A stretch of DNA of 64,000 nucleotides from Mycolicibacter longobardus (GCF_002102265.1 NZ_LQPG01000010.1:248001-312000), one strand, 5' to 3'; shown: positions 8,256 through 20,095, numbered from the stretch's first letter. The notes: generated by a model from the letters alone, not told the origin. Program-made: numbers and translations.

Positions 8256-9767
8256 ATGGAGTTCGCGACACACGGCAACCGGGATGCGCCCTACGTCGAG
8301 GCCTACGAAACGCACTCCGGCATGGTTGTCCTGGTGGGCGACCGGGCCTACAAGGCCAAGAAGCCGGTGCAGACCGACTTCCTCGATTTCCGCACTGTTG
8401 AGCAGCGCGAGGAGGCGTGCACGCGAGAAGTCCAGCTGAACAGCCGACTTGCCCCGGACAGCTACTTCGGGCTCGGACACTTCAGCGACCCGTCCGGTGC
8501 GGTTTCCGAACCGATCATCGTGATGCGGCGCTACCACGACGACGAGCGGCTGGCGTCGATGGTGAAACGCGGCGAACCCGTCGAATATGTGCTGGACAGC
8601 ATCGCCGGCCTGCTGGCCGATTTCCACGCCCGAACCCAGCGCAGCCGGCGAATCAGCCTGCAGGGCGAGCCCGGGGCCATCCACCGGCGCTGGTTTGACA
8701 ACTTCCCCACACTGGACCGGCACGCCGACACCGCCGTCCCGTCGGAGTCCCTGCGGCGTGTTGCAGGCCTCGCCGCCGAATACCTGGCCGGCCGGACGTG
8801 TCTGTTCAGTCAGCGGATCGAGCAGGGCTGCATCGTCGACGGCCATGCCGACCTGCTGGCCGACGACATCTTCTGGGTGGACAACCGCCCGGTGCTGCTG
8901 GACTGTCTGGAGTTCAGTGATGAGCTGCGCTACATCGACCGCATCGACGACGCCGCCTTCCTGGCGATGGATCTGGAATTCCTCGGGCGCAAAGACCTCG
9001 GCGACCATTTCCTGGACCGCTACACGGCCTACTCGGGCGACACCGCGCCGTCCTCACTGCGGGACTTCTATATCGCCTACCGCGCGGTGGTGCGGGCCAA
9101 AGTCGACTGCGTGCAGCTGACGCAGGGAAAACAGGGGGCCGACGCCGCCGCGGCACGCCATCTCGCCATCGCCCTGCGCCACCTGGAGGACGGTGCCGTT
9201 CGGCTGGCGCTCGTCGGTGGCGGACCCGGCACCGGGAAGTCGACCCTGGCCCGAAATCTCGCCGAACAGGCCGGGGCGGTGGTGCTGTCCACCGACGATG
9301 TGCGTCGGGAACTGCGCGACTCCGGACAACTCGGCGGAGAGCCGGGCAACCTCGACTCCGGGTTGTACACCCCGGCCAACGTCGCCGCCGTCTACCGGGA
9401 GATGGTGCACCGGGCGGGCCGGTGCCTGGCCGACGGGCAGTCTGTGGTGCTGGACGGCACCTGGCGCGATCCGGAAACCCGCGCCGAGGTCCGTCGCCTG
9501 GCCGCCGACAAACACGCGGCGATCACCGAGATCCGCTGTGTGGCACCGGTTGACGTCGCGGCCGACCGAATCAGAAACCGGGCACCGGGCAATTCCGATG
9601 CGACACCGCAGATCGCCGCCGCGCTGGCCGCTCAAGACTTCGAGTGGGACACCGCGCATCGCGTGGACACATCGCAACCCGTCGATCAATGCGCCCGGGC
9701 AGCCCACGAGCTGTGGCTCGCCGCAATCCAGCCACCGTACGGAACGGGGCTGGACCCGCGGTGTTGA
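8256..9767 (+). CDS. Aminoglycoside-phosphotransferase-like / P-loop kinase fusion (Rv2004c-like)
   Basis: 503 residues. The first ~300 resemble an APH/choline-kinase-like fold (LVGDRAYKAKKPVQTDFLDF near 29-48, then VDGHADLLADDIFWVDNRPVLLDCLEF near 195-221, where the HxDL-like loop would hold catalytic residues). The C-terminal ~190 form a P-loop kinase with Walker A GGGPGTGKST at about 322-331 and STDDVRREL following. The arrangement matches the DosR-regulated Rv2004c of M. tuberculosis. The substrate is unknown. The last codons and stop run into the 58-bp tandem repeat at 9759. Confidence 0.85.
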   Translation: MEFATHGNRDAPYVEAYETHSGMVVLVGDRAYKAKKPVQTDFLDFRTVEQREEACTREVQLNSRLAPDSYFGLGHFSDPSGAVSEPIIVMRRYHDDERLASMVKRGEPVEYVLDSIAGLLADFHARTQRSRRISLQGEPGAIHRRWFDNFPTLDRHADTAVPSESLRRVAGLAAEYLAGRTCLFSQRIEQGCIVDGHADLLADDIFWVDNRPVLLDCLEFSDELRYIDRIDDAAFLAMDLEFLGRKDLGDHFLDRYTAYSGDTAPSSLRDFYIAYRAVVRAKVDCVQLTQGKQGADAAAARHLAIALRHLEDGAVRLALVGGGPGTGKSTLARNLAEQAGAVVLSTDDVRRELRDSGQLGGEPGNLDSGLYTPANVAAVYREMVHRAGRCLADGQSVVLDGTWRDPETRAEVRRLAADKHAAITEIRCVAPVDVAADRIRNRAPGNSDATPQIAAALAAQDFEWDTAHRVDTSQPVDQCARAAHELWLAAIQPPYGTGLDPRC

Positions 9768-9878
9768 TACGGCGGTCCCAGCTTCGCCTCTCCTGCGTCG
9801 AGCCTCGCTGAACCGCCGGTGTTGATACGGCGGTCCCAGCTTCGGCTCTCCTGCGTCGAGCCTCGCTGAACCGCCGGT
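9759..9878. repeat. Two tandem 58-bp hairpin repeats (MIRU-like)
   Basis: Two copies of a 58-bp unit (9761-9818 and 9819-9876) differ at a single base (C at 9787, G at 9845). Each copy is bounded by CGGCGGT ... ACCGCCG inverted arms (9770-9776/9812-9818 and 9828-9834/9870-9876). The second copy folds further through CCAGC...GCTG and GGCTC...GAGCC. The first copy contains the TGA stop of the preceding gene and the second ends 18 bases before fmt. This resembles mycobacterial interspersed repetitive units; the hairpins may also act as terminators. Confidence 0.75.
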
Positions 9879-9882
9879 TCCC

Positions 9883-9888
9883 TAGACT
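9883..9888 (+). promoter_or_regulatory. -10 element of fmt (leaderless)
   Basis: TAGACT fits the mycobacterial TANNNT consensus and ends six bases before the GTG start of fmt, so transcription probably begins at the start codon. It lies just outside the tandem repeat. Confidence 0.55.
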
Positions 9889-9894
9889 GTCTCG

Positions 9895-10827
9895 GTGCGC
9901 ATCGTCTTCGCCGGCACCCCGGACACCGCGTTGCCGTCGTTGCAACGGCTCATCGACTCGCCTCGACACGAGGTGATCGCGGTACTGACCCGGCCGGACG
10001 CCGCATCCGGGCGGCGGGGGAGCCCGCAGCCGTCTCCGGTCGCGCGCCTGGCCCTCGACCACGACATCCCGGTGCTGCGACCCGCCAAACCCAACGCCCC
10101 CGAATCGGTCGCCGAGCTGGCTGAACTGGCGCCGGAGTGCTGCCCGGTGGTCGCCTACGGTGCGCTGCTGCGCGACGGGCTGTTGGCGGTGCCCAAGCAC
10201 GGTTGGGTGAACCTGCACTTCTCGTTGCTGCCGGCCTGGCGGGGCGCGGCCCCCGTGCAGGCGGCCATCGCCGCCGGCGATGAGGTGACCGGCGCGACGA
10301 CGTTCCGCATCGAGCCGGAACTCGACTCCGGGCCGGTGTACGGCGTCGCCACCGAGACGATCCGGGCCGACGACACCGCGGGTGAACTGCTGGCCCGGCT
10401 GGCGGTCTCCGGTGCCGAACTGCTGGCGGCCACCCTCGACGGGATAGCCGACGGCGCACTGAGCGCGGTGCCCCAGCCGCCCGACGGGGTCAGCTACGCG
10501 CCGAAGATCAGCGTCGACGACGCGCGGGTGCGCTGGGATCTGCCGGCCGCGGTGATCGAGCGCCGTATCCGCGCCGTCACTCCGCACCCGGGGGCTTGGA
10601 CGGTGATCGGTGACCTGCGCGTGAAACTCGGCCCTGTCCGCCTCGCCGATGCCGGGCCGGAAGAGTTGTCGCCCGGGGAGATTCACGTCGGCCGCCGCGA
10701 TGTCTGGGTGGGTACCGGATCGGAGCCGGTGCGATTGGGGCAGATCCAGCCGCCCGGAAAGAAACTCATGGATGCCGCCGACTGGGCGCGTGGGGCCCGG
10801 CTCGATTCCGGGGTGCAGGCGTCATGA
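9895..10827 (+). CDS. fmt: Methionyl-tRNA formyltransferase
   Basis: 310 residues. The enzyme transfers a formyl group from 10-formyltetrahydrofolate to Met-tRNAi. The N-terminal Rossmann-like catalytic domain begins [16 protein letters not shown] and contains the active-site stretch [17 protein letters not shown] at about residues 106-122, with the key Asn and His, followed by the ExxxDSGPVY loop near 141-150. The C-terminal tRNA-binding OB domain follows (from about 205, [15 protein letters not shown]). The GTG start is set by the leaderless promoter just upstream. It overlaps rsmB by four bases (ATGA). Confidence 0.96.
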   Translation: MRIVFAGTPDTALPSLQRLIDSPRHEVIAVLTRPDAASGRRGSPQPSPVARLALDHDIPVLRPAKPNAPESVAELAELAPECCPVVAYGALLRDGLLAVPKHGWVNLHFSLLPAWRGAAPVQAAIAAGDEVTGATTFRIEPELDSGPVYGVATETIRADDTAGELLARLAVSGAELLAATLDGIADGALSAVPQPPDGVSYAPKISVDDARVRWDLPAAVIERRIRAVTPHPGAWTVIGDLRVKLGPVRLADAGPEELSPGEIHVGRRDVWVGTGSEPVRLGQIQPPGKKLMDAADWARGARLDSGVQAS

Positions 10828-12227
10828 CCGGACCGTCCCGCCGGCCGCAACGCGGCCAGAGCGGCCCGCGCAAGACCCGTCGTAAACCACTGGACCCTGC
10901 ACGTCGCGCCGCATTCGACGTGCTGCAGGCGGTCTCGCAGCGCGACGCCTACGCCAACCTGGCGTTGCCGGCCCTGCTGGCCGAACGCGGGATCACCGGC
11001 CGCGACGCCGCTTTCGCCACCGAACTGACCTACGGCACCTGCCGGGTCCGCGGACTGCTCGACGCGATCATCGGTGCGGCCGCGCAACGCTCACCCGACA
11101 CGATCAACCCGGTGCTGCTGGACCTGCTGCGGCTGGGCAGCTATCAGCTGCTGCGCACGCGGGTGGAGCCGCACGCCGCGGTGTCCACCACCGTAGAGCA
11201 GGCGGCCATCGAATTCGACTCGGCGCGAGCCGGTTTCGTCAACGGTGTGCTGCGCACCATCAGCGCCCGCGACGAGCAGTCCTGGACCGCGGAGCTCGCA
11301 CCGGACGCAGCCAGTGATCCGATCGGCCATGCGGCCTTCGTCCGCGCACACCCGCGCTGGATAGCGCAGGCGTTTGCCGATGCGCTGGGCGCTGCGGCCG
11401 GTGAGCTCGACGCCGTGCTGGCCGGCGACGACGAACGCCCCCGGGTGCATCTGGCCGCACGGCCAGGTGTGCTGACCGCTGCCGAGTTGGCCGCCGCCGT
11501 GGACGGCGAAGTCGGCCGGTATTCGCCGTACGCGGTCTACCTGCCCGGCGGCGACCCCGGCCGGCTCGAAGCGGTGCGCGCCGGCCAGGCCCTGGTCCAG
11601 GACGAAGGCAGCCAGCTGGTGGCGCGCGCCTGCGCGTTGGCCCCGGTGGACGGCGACACCGGCCGGTGGCTGGACCTGTGCGCCGGTCCGGGCGGCAAGA
11701 CCGCGCTACTGGCCGCCCTGGGAGCGCAGACCGGGGCGCGGATCACCGCCGTGGAGCAGGCGCCGCAGCGCGCCGCCCTGGTCACCGAGAACACTCGCGG
11801 TCTGGATGTGGACGTGCTGATCGCCGACGGCCGTGAGTCCGGTCTGGAGCCCGGCTTCGACCGGGTGCTGGTCGACGTACCGTGCACCGGCCTGGGCGCC
11901 CTGCGGCGGCGCCCGGAAGCCCGGTGGCGCCGTCAACCCGCCGACATCCCCCTGCTGGCGAAACTGCAGCGTGAGCTGCTGGCCGCGGCTATCGCCCTGA
12001 CCCGGCCCGGCGGGGTGGTGCTTTACGCGACGTGCTCGCCGCACCTGGCCGAAACCGTCGGCGTGGTGGCCGATGCGCTGCGCCGGCATCCGGTGACCGC
12101 GCTGGACACCCGGCCGCTGTTCGCGCCTACCGACGCGCTCGGGGACGGTCCCTACGTGCAGCTGTGGCCGCACCGGCACGGCACCGACGCCATGTTCGCC
12201 GCGGCTTTGCAGGTGCTACCCCGGTAG
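10824..12227 (+). CDS. rsmB: 16S rRNA m5C967 methyltransferase (Fmu/RsmB)
   Basis: 467 residues. An N-terminal NusB-like RNA-binding domain (about residues 27-165) precedes a class I SAM-dependent methyltransferase. The SAM loop is [17 protein letters not shown] near 283-299, the catalytic PCT motif lies in [19 protein letters not shown] near 350, and the second catalytic cysteine is in YATCSPH near 403. The family methylates C967 of 16S rRNA in E. coli. It is translationally coupled to fmt by an ATGA overlap, the usual bacterial pairing. Confidence 0.94.
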   Translation: MTGPSRRPQRGQSGPRKTRRKPLDPARRAAFDVLQAVSQRDAYANLALPALLAERGITGRDAAFATELTYGTCRVRGLLDAIIGAAAQRSPDTINPVLLDLLRLGSYQLLRTRVEPHAAVSTTVEQAAIEFDSARAGFVNGVLRTISARDEQSWTAELAPDAASDPIGHAAFVRAHPRWIAQAFADALGAAAGELDAVLAGDDERPRVHLAARPGVLTAAELAAAVDGEVGRYSPYAVYLPGGDPGRLEAVRAGQALVQDEGSQLVARACALAPVDGDTGRWLDLCAGPGGKTALLAALGAQTGARITAVEQAPQRAALVTENTRGLDVDVLIADGRESGLEPGFDRVLVDVPCTGLGALRRRPEARWRRQPADIPLLAKLQRELLAAAIALTRPGGVVLYATCSPHLAETVGVVADALRRHPVTALDTRPLFAPTDALGDGPYVQLWPHRHGTDAMFAAALQVLPR

Positions 12228-12237
12228 CCAACGGTGT

Positions 12238-12275
12238 GCCACGCCGTGACACCAGTGATACCGTGGTGGCGTGGC
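12238..12275. promoter_or_regulatory. Putative autoregulatory operator of DUF433/DUF5615 pair
   Basis: Perfect 8-bp inverted arms GCCACGCC (12238-12245) and GGCGTGGC (12268-12275) flank the putative leaderless promoter, whose TANNNT -10 (TACCGT, 12259-12264) ends six bases before the GTG at 12271. The right arm covers the start codon. This is the layout expected for autorepression by the antitoxin. Confidence 0.5.
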
Positions 12276-12684
12276 TGATCACTACACCCTGCGGCTCGCT
12301 CCGGGGGTGCGTCAGCGTCTCAGCGAGCGCGCGCGAGGTGCCCAGATGCCGGAACGGTCCCTCGCGCAGCGTTACGTGGAGGAAGGCCTGCGTCACGACG
12401 CGCATCCGCTGATCCAGTTTCTCGACGGGCCCAGCGGCCGGCGAGCGAGCTTGGTCGGCCGTGGGCTGGATGTCTGGGAGGTGATCGCCACGGTCCGCGA
12501 CAACGACAATTCGATCAGTGAGGCCGCCGAATACCTACAGATTCCGATCGGGCTGGTGCAGGCGGCGGTGGCCTATTACGGCGAGTATCGCGATGAGATC
12601 GATGCCCAGATCGAATTCAACGAGACCCAATACGAACGTGGGCGGGCGGCGAGCATCGCCGGCGAGCGGGCTCTGCGCAGGTGA
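12271..12684 (+). CDS. Antitoxin, ribbon-helix-helix-like plus DUF433
   Basis: 137 residues. The N-terminal ~45 (YTLRLAPGVRQRLSERARG...RSLAQRYVEEGLR) resemble a ribbon-helix-helix DNA-binding segment. Residues ~58-110 match the DUF433 helix-turn-helix antitoxin family (GLDVWEVIATVRDN...SEAAEYLQIPIGLVQAAVAYYGEYRDEID). It overlaps the downstream PIN-like toxin by four bases (GTGA), the usual antitoxin-first order. It is inserted between rsmB and rpe, which are adjacent in M. tuberculosis. A GTG start fits the leaderless promoter. Confidence 0.75.
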   Translation: MADHYTLRLAPGVRQRLSERARGAQMPERSLAQRYVEEGLRHDAHPLIQFLDGPSGRRASLVGRGLDVWEVIATVRDNDNSISEAAEYLQIPIGLVQAAVAYYGEYRDEIDAQIEFNETQYERGRAASIAGERALRR

Positions 12685-13049
12685 AAGCGCTGCTGGATGA
12701 GCAGCTTTCGCCGCAGATCGCCGTGTTGTTGCGCGAGGCCGGCCATGACGTAATCGCGGTCGCTGATCGCGACGACTTGGTTGGCTGCAGCGATAGGACG
12801 ATCCTGGAGGCTGCGGCGGGCGAAGGTCGGGCGGTGGTGACCAACAACATCAAGGACTTCCGGCCGCTGGCGGCGGAGTGGCTCTCGCAGGGCCGGACTC
12901 ATTCAGGCCTGATTCTGCTCCCTTCGACACGCACCCGTACCCGGGCCGCGATCACTGTCCTGACCGCTGCCATCGAGGCCGTCTTGCGCGCACACCCGGA
13001 AGGCATTGCCGGAAGCGAACGATGGATCGGTCCGCTGCCGGGCACGTGA
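12681..13049 (+). CDS. PIN-like toxin, DUF5615 family
   Basis: 122 residues of the Mut7-C/DUF5615-type PIN-like family, predicted ribonucleases. The conserved acidic and polar positions are visible: [21 protein letters not shown] (residues 4-24) with the first Asp/Glu, [25 protein letters not shown] (about 36-60) with the central and last Asp. It forms a two-gene cassette with the overlapping DUF433 antitoxin. Toxic activity is inferred from family and gene arrangement only. Confidence 0.75.
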   Translation: MKALLDEQLSPQIAVLLREAGHDVIAVADRDDLVGCSDRTILEAAAGEGRAVVTNNIKDFRPLAAEWLSQGRTHSGLILLPSTRTRTRAAITVLTAAIEAVLRAHPEGIAGSERWIGPLPGT

Positions 13050-13104
13050 CGCCTACACAAACGGTCCCGGCCGCCCGCAACGACGTGCTCACGCGCACTC
13101 TTAG

Positions 13105-13110
13105 TAGGCT
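13105..13110 (+). promoter_or_regulatory. -10 element of rpe (leaderless)
   Basis: TAGGCT matches TANNNT and ends seven bases before the ATG at 13118, supporting this codon as the start rather than the longer in-frame extension further upstream. Confidence 0.5.
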
Positions 13111-13117
13111 CAGGCCC

Positions 13118-13792
13118 ATGTCACGACCCATGATCGCACCGTCGATCCTGTCGGCGGATTTCGCCCGCCTCGCCGATGAGGCCGCCGCCGTCAAAGGCGC
13201 GGACTGGCTGCACGTCGACGTGATGGACGCCCATTTCGTGCCGAATCTGACCCTCGGGCTGCCCGTGGTGGAGAGCCTGCTGGCGGCCACCGACATCCCG
13301 ATGGACTGCCACCTGATGATCGAGGACCCGGGCCGCTGGGCGCCGCCCTACGCCGAGGCGGGCGCCTACAACGTCACCTTCCACGCCGAGGCCACCGACA
13401 ACCCCGTCGCGGTGGCCCGCGACATCCGGGCGGCCGGCGCCAAAGCCGGCCTCAGCGTCAAACCTGGCACCCCGCTGGAGCCCTACCTGGAGATCCTGCG
13501 AGACTTCGACACCCTGCTGGTGATGTCGGTGGAACCCGGGTTCGGCGGGCAGTCGTTCATCCCCGAGGTGCTGAGCAAGGTCCGCGTGGTGCGCAAGCTG
13601 GTCGACGCGGGGGAGCTGAGCATCCTGGTGGAGATCGACGGCGGCATCAACGCCGACACCGTCGAACAGGCCGCCGAGGCCGGTGTCGACTGTTTTGTCG
13701 CCGGGTCGGCCGTCTACAGCGCCGCCGATCCGGCGGCCGCGGTCGAATCACTGCGTCGCCAGGCCCTGGCCGCGTCACCGCATCTGCGCTGA
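13118..13792 (+). CDS. rpe: Ribulose-phosphate 3-epimerase
   Basis: 224 residues forming a TIM barrel that interconverts ribulose 5-phosphate and xylulose 5-phosphate, linking to the transketolase and transaldolase genes elsewhere in the window. Motifs: [12 protein letters not shown] (residues 7-18), [18 protein letters not shown] (28-45, metal and catalytic Asp), [22 protein letters not shown] (139-150) and [11 protein letters not shown] (171-181, second catalytic Asp). The frame is open further upstream but the leaderless promoter and family length fix the start at 13118. It abuts ribD as TGATG. Confidence 0.96.
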   Translation: MSRPMIAPSILSADFARLADEAAAVKGADWLHVDVMDAHFVPNLTLGLPVVESLLAATDIPMDCHLMIEDPGRWAPPYAEAGAYNVTFHAEATDNPVAVARDIRAAGAKAGLSVKPGTPLEPYLEILRDFDTLLVMSVEPGFGGQSFIPEVLSKVRVVRKLVDAGELSILVEIDGGINADTVEQAAEAGVDCFVAGSAVYSAADPAAAVESLRRQALAASPHLR

Positions 13793-14805
13793 TGAGCGAT
13801 TCCGCGGCCTTGGAAGCCGCGATGGCACTGGCCGTCGAACAGGCGCAACGCGTCAAGGGCAGTACCTACCCCAATCCACCGGTGGGAGCGGTCGTTCTGG
13901 ACCGCGACGGCCGGGTGGTCGGCGTCGGCGGAACCGGTCCGGTCGGGGAGGCGCACGCCGAGGTGGTGGCGCTGCGCCGGGCCGGTGAACTCAGCGACGG
14001 CGGCACCGCGGTGATCACCCTGGAACCGTGCAACCACCACGGCCGAACCCCGCCGTGCGTGGACGCACTGCTGGACGCCGGTGTGGCGCAGGTGATCTAC
14101 GCCGTCGACGACCCCAACCCGGCCGCGGCGGGAGGGGCGGCGCGACTGGCCGAGGCGGGGGTGCAAGTGCTCTCCGGAGTGCAGGCCGACAAGGTGACCG
14201 CCGGGCCGCTGCGGGAGTGGCTGCACAAGCAGCGCACCGGCCGTCCGCACGTCACCTGGAAGTACGCCACCAGCATCGACGGCCGCAGTGCGGCCGCCGA
14301 CGGATCCAGTCAGTGGATCACCAGCGAGGCCGCCCGGGCCGACCTGCATCGCCGTCGCGCGGCAGCCGACGCCATCGTGGTCGGCACCGGCACGGTGCTC
14401 GTCGACGATCCGACGCTGACCGCCCGGCTGCCCGACGGCTCGCTGGCCGCCCGGCAGCCGCTGCGGGTGGTGGTGGGGGAACGCGAGATCTCCGCCGACG
14501 CACGGGTGCTCAACGACGACTCGCGCACCATGGTGATCCGCACCCACGACCCGGCCGAGGTGCTGCGGGCGTTGTCGGACCGCACCGATGTGCTGCTCGA
14601 GGGCGGTCCCACGCTGGCCGGAGCGTTCCTGCGGGCCGGCGCGATCGACCGGATCCTGGCCTACGTGGCGCCGATCCTGCTGGGCGGGCCGGTCACCGCC
14701 GTGGACGACGTGGGGGTGCCCAACATCGCCAGGGCGCTGCGCTGGCGCTACGACACCCTGGAGCAGATCGGCCCCGACCTGCTACTGAGCTTGGTGCCGC
14801 ACTAA
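13792..14805 (+). CDS. ribD: Bifunctional riboflavin deaminase/reductase
   Basis: 337 residues. The N-terminal CMP/dCMP deaminase-like domain (1-~145) has the zinc motifs HAEVVALRRAG near 54 and PCNHHGRTPPC near 79-89. The C-terminal reductase domain (about 148-335) begins VTWKYATSIDGRSAA and has the NADPH-binding GTGTVLVDDPTLTAR. Together they perform the second and third steps of riboflavin synthesis. It is called ribG in M. tuberculosis. It overlaps the rpe stop by one base and converges with the P55 gene, 5 bases away. Confidence 0.95.
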   Translation: MSDSAALEAAMALAVEQAQRVKGSTYPNPPVGAVVLDRDGRVVGVGGTGPVGEAHAEVVALRRAGELSDGGTAVITLEPCNHHGRTPPCVDALLDAGVAQVIYAVDDPNPAAAGGAARLAEAGVQVLSGVQADKVTAGPLREWLHKQRTGRPHVTWKYATSIDGRSAAADGSSQWITSEAARADLHRRRAAADAIVVGTGTVLVDDPTLTARLPDGSLAARQPLRVVVGEREISADARVLNDDSRTMVIRTHDPAEVLRALSDRTDVLLEGGPTLAGAFLRAGAIDRILAYVAPILLGGPVTAVDDVGVPNIARALRWRYDTLEQIGPDLLLSLVPH

Positions 14806-14810
14806 CGGCC

Positions 14811-16364
14811 TCACCGGGCCAGGCTGGCCTCCGGCTCGGGCAGGTCGGCTTCCTCGGCAGAATCGCTGTTGCTGCCGATGAACAGCCCCAGCACCGCACC
14901 CACCACACAGACCACCGCGGTGATCCCGAAGATCTCGCCGTACATCATGGCGAACGCCAGCTTGGAGTTGGCGGCGGTGCCGGCCATCTTCTCCGCGAGG
15001 CTGCCGCCCGGCACCTTGGGCAGGCCCACCAGGATCTGGTTGAACCGGTACAGACCCCAGGCCGAGAGTGCGGCCATGCCGACCAGCATTCCCGTCATCC
15101 GGGCCACCACCACACCGGCCGCGGCGATACCGTGCTCGCGCTGCGGCACCGCGCGCATCACCGCCGAGGTCAGCGGGCCGATCACCAGGCCCAACCCGAA
15201 GCCGGCCAGCATCTGGTCGGTGTCCAGGGCGGGCAGGCTGAACAGGCCGAAGAAGTCGTGTCGGTAGCTCAGCAGATCCACCGGCCATTTCGAGATCAGC
15301 AGGTAGCCGCCGGCCGCGATGAGCAGGCCGACGAACGCCACCGTCCGGTCCCCGACCCGGGTCGCGATCCAGCCGCCCACCAGGGCCCCGATCGGCAGCG
15401 CGATCAGGAACCGCAGCAGCAGCCCGGCGGCCTCGTTCTGGGTCATACCCAGCACGCCCTGCCCGAACAGCTCCACGTCGACCAGCGTCACCATCAGAGC
15501 CGCACCGGCACACACCGAGGCGCCCAGCGCGGCCAGGAAGGGACCGAACCGCGCCCCGGTCGGGTCGATCAGCTTGGTGCGGGCGAAGCGCTCCCACACC
15601 GCGAACAGGACCGTGGCCACCAGGGCGCCGCCCAGCACCGGCAGCCCCCAGTCGGGCAGCGCCTGCTTGGCGGTGGGCTCCGGGTTGTAGAGCCCGACGA
15701 CGGCCAGGCCCAGGGCCACCGCCAGCAGCAGCCCGCCGACGACGTCGACGCGTTCGGGTGGAGTTTCGTCATCTGAGGACTCGGCCCGCGACGGCAGGCT
15801 GAAGTGGATCATCACCATCGCGATCGCCGTCAGCGGCACGTTGATCCAGAACACGTCGCGCCAGTCCCGCAGCAGCCAGACGATGAAGATGCCGTAGAGC
15901 GGGCCGAGCACGCTGCCCAGCTCCTGGGCGGCGCCGATCCCGCCGAGCACCCCGGCACGGTTGCGTTGCGACCACAGGTCGGCGCCCAGGGCCAGGGTCA
16001 CCGGCAGCAGGGCGCCACTGGCGATCCCCTGGATGGTGCGCCCGGCCACCAACGTCGTGAGGTCCGTCGACAGCGCGGTCACCACCGAGCCGATGGCGAA
16101 CGTGGTCAGGCTGACCTGCAGCAGCAGCTTGCGGCCGAAGCGGTCGGAGGCCCGGCCCAGCAGCGGCATCGCGGCGATGTAACCCAGCAGATAGCAGGTG
16201 ATGATCGGGGTGAGCTGCTGGATCTTGTTGATCGGGATCCCGACGCCGGCCGGCTGCGGGGCCATGATGTCCCGCATGATCGTGACCACGACATAGGTGT
16301 CGAGGGCGCCGAGCAGGACCGCGAGGCTACCCGCGCTGATCGCGAGTCTGCGGTTGACCCGCAT
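14811..16364 (-). CDS. P55-type major facilitator efflux transporter
   Basis: 517 residues with 14 predicted membrane segments, of the DHA2 drug:H+ antiporter family. Visible motifs are [13 protein letters not shown] (motif D1, TM1), [17 protein letters not shown] (motif A) and the TM5 antiporter motif around [15 protein letters not shown]. In M. tuberculosis the orthologue (Rv1410c) works with the lipoprotein LprG to move triacylglycerides and lipoarabinomannan outward and affects drug tolerance. The start ATG at 16364 overlaps the lprG stop by one base (TGATG), so the two are translated from one mRNA. Confidence 0.95.
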   Translation of the reverse strand: MRVNRRLAISAGSLAVLLGALDTYVVVTIMRDIMAPQPAGVGIPINKIQQLTPIITCYLLGYIAAMPLLGRASDRFGRKLLLQVSLTTFAIGSVVTALSTDLTTLVAGRTIQGIASGALLPVTLALGADLWSQRNRAGVLGGIGAAQELGSVLGPLYGIFIVWLLRDWRDVFWINVPLTAIAMVMIHFSLPSRAESSDDETPPERVDVVGGLLLAVALGLAVVGLYNPEPTAKQALPDWGLPVLGGALVATVLFAVWERFARTKLIDPTGARFGPFLAALGASVCAGAALMVTLVDVELFGQGVLGMTQNEAAGLLLRFLIALPIGALVGGWIATRVGDRTVAFVGLLIAAGGYLLISKWPVDLLSYRHDFFGLFSLPALDTDQMLAGFGLGLVIGPLTSAVMRAVPQREHGIAAAGVVVARMTGMLVGMAALSAWGLYRFNQILVGLPKVPGGSLAEKMAGTAANSKLAFAMMYGEIFGITAVVCVVGAVLGLFIGSNSDSAEEADLPEPEASLAR

Positions 16365-17053
16365 CAGGCTCCTTCGGGCTTCTCAACGGTGACCGGGGCG
16401 TTCCAGTTCGACAGCGTCATCTGGATGGAGTTGCCCGAGCTGGGGGTCAGTTGGGCCTGAACCAGCTGGTGGTCGCCCTCCTCCTGGATCCAGACCGTGG
16501 CCGGGGTCGGCGCGGTGGCCTTCAGCTGCGGCGCCAGCGCGTTCACCGCGTCGGGGGATGCATTGCCCGTGACTCGAATGGTCTGCTGGCCGTCGATGGT
16601 GTCGCGGCCGTCAGCCTTCGGGTCGGTCAGCGTGCTGAGCATGTTGGCCAGGCCCTTGTCCGGGTTCAGGATCGCGGCCACATCGTAGATCTTGTCGGCG
16701 GCGCCGTAGTTGTCGTAGTCGTCGCCGGTGATCGCGGCGTAGAGGTCGCCGTCGATCACGATGAACTTGGCGTCGACGTCCGAGCCCAGCATCATGATCG
16801 TCGCGCTGCCCTTGGCCGCGGTGGTCGGCTTGTTGGTCAGGTCACCCTCGAGGGTCTTGACCGGAAGGTTCTTGATCTGGCCGGTCACCGAGAGCGCCAA
16901 ATGCGCACTCTGGAGGTCGGCGGTGGTGGTGGCCGATTCCTTGACCAGCGTCGGCGCTTCCGGCAGCGGCCCGCCGGCGTCCTTGGATGAGCAGCCGGAG
17001 AACAGCGCGGCTGCGGTGGTCGCGGTGGCCAGGGCGATGAGAAGTCTGCGCAT
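16364..17053 (-). CDS. lprG: Lipoprotein LprG
   Basis: 229 residues from the chosen start: a lipoprotein signal [21 protein letters not shown] with lipobox LFSGC, then an LppX/LprAFG domain, a hydrophobic cup that binds triacylated glycolipids and delivers them with P55 to the cell envelope. Two in-frame ATGs exist: 17062 (MSPMRRLL) and 17053. A TANNNT element (TACGAT, 17066 to 17061 on this strand) ends seven bases before the 17053 ATG, favouring leaderless initiation there. It is divergent from ribE. Confidence 0.93.
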   Translation of the reverse strand: MRRLLIALATATTAAALFSGCSSKDAGGPLPEAPTLVKESATTTADLQSAHLALSVTGQIKNLPVKTLEGDLTNKPTTAAKGSATIMMLGSDVDAKFIVIDGDLYAAITGDDYDNYGAADKIYDVAAILNPDKGLANMLSTLTDPKADGRDTIDGQQTIRVTGNASPDAVNALAPQLKATAPTPATVWIQEEGDHQLVQAQLTPSSGNSIQMTLSNWNAPVTVEKPEGA

Positions 17054-17060
17054 GGGGGAC

Positions 17061-17066
17061 ATCGTA
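17061..17066 (-). promoter_or_regulatory. -10 element of lprG-P55
   Basis: TACGAT on the reverse strand, seven bases before the ATG at 17053. It overlaps the alternative upstream ATG at 17062, making that codon an unlikely start. Confidence 0.5.
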
Positions 17067-17146
17067 TAGAGGCCGTCGGGCAGGCGCGGTCTGGCCTGAT
17101 GGCGACGACCCGCTGCGCCCGACTCCGTCGCGCTTGCGATCGCCGC

Positions 17147-17152
17147 TAGCCT
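17147..17152 (+). promoter_or_regulatory. -10 element of ribE (leaderless)
   Basis: TAGCCT matches TANNNT and ends six bases before the ribE ATG. No FMN riboswitch is visible in the space between it and lprG. Confidence 0.55.
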
Positions 17153-17158
17153 GGTGCG

Positions 17159-17776
17159 ATGTTCACCGGAATCGTCGAGGAGCTGGGCGAGCTGGTCGGC
17201 CGCGAAGACCTGGCCGACGCTGCGCGCCTGGTCATCCAGGGGCCCACCGTCACCTCCGACGCTCGCCACGGCGACTCGATCGCGGTCAACGGGGTGTGTC
17301 TGACGGTGGTGGAGGTGCAGCCCGGCGGCCGATTCAGCGCCGACGTGATGCGCGAGACCCTGGACCGGTCCAGCCTGGGGTCGCTGCAGGTCGGCAGCCC
17401 GGTCAACCTGGAGCGCGCGGCCGCGCTGGGCAGCCGGCTGGGCGGGCATATCGTGCAGGGCCATGTCGACGGGACCGGACGGGTGCTGGCCCGCACACCC
17501 GGCCAGCACTGGGAGGTGGTCCGGATCGGGCTACCGGCGGCGCTGGCGCGTTACGTGGTGGAGAAGGGCTCGATCACCGTCGACGGCACCTCGCTGACCG
17601 TGTCCGGGCTGGGCTCCGACGTCAATGACCCAGGACACTTCTTTGAAGTCTCTTTGATTCCGACCACACTGGAGATGACCACGCTGGGCCGGGCACCGGT
17701 CGGCACGCTGGTCAATCTCGAGGTGGACGTCATCGCCAAGTACGTGGAGCGACTGGTCACAAATCCCGCCCAATGA
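17159..17776 (+). CDS. ribE: Riboflavin synthase, alpha subunit
   Basis: 205 residues that dismutate two molecules of 6,7-dimethyl-8-ribityllumazine to riboflavin. It shows the family N-terminus [10 protein letters not shown] and two lumazine-binding barrel domains (about 1-95 and 96-190). Paired motifs are [13 protein letters not shown] near 38-50 in the first domain and [15 protein letters not shown] near 138-152 in the second, with [13 protein letters not shown] near 97-109 between them. Called ribC in M. tuberculosis. The two small genes that follow it there (Rv1413, Rv1414) are absent, so ribBA comes next. Confidence 0.95.
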   Translation: MFTGIVEELGELVGREDLADAARLVIQGPTVTSDARHGDSIAVNGVCLTVVEVQPGGRFSADVMRETLDRSSLGSLQVGSPVNLERAAALGSRLGGHIVQGHVDGTGRVLARTPGQHWEVVRIGLPAALARYVVEKGSITVDGTSLTVSGLGSDVNDPGHFFEVSLIPTTLEMTTLGRAPVGTLVNLEVDVIAKYVERLVTNPAQ

Positions 17777-17871
17777 GTCACGGGGCAAACGCTCGTCCCG
17801 GGGTGGTTCATACTGGACGGGCGGGTTGCGCCGACCGGGCGCTTTCCGATGGCGAACTCAAGGTGGCGCAG

Positions 17872-20095
<2,224 letters not shown>

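Noticed and set aside
14028..15776. 582-codon forward open frame across ribD and P55
   Set aside because: It crosses the convergent junction and reads the antisense of P55; composition is typical of a GC-rich shadow frame.
17777..17871. FMN riboswitch before ribBA or ribE
   Set aside because: The conserved junction sequences of the FMN aptamer are not present in either gap.
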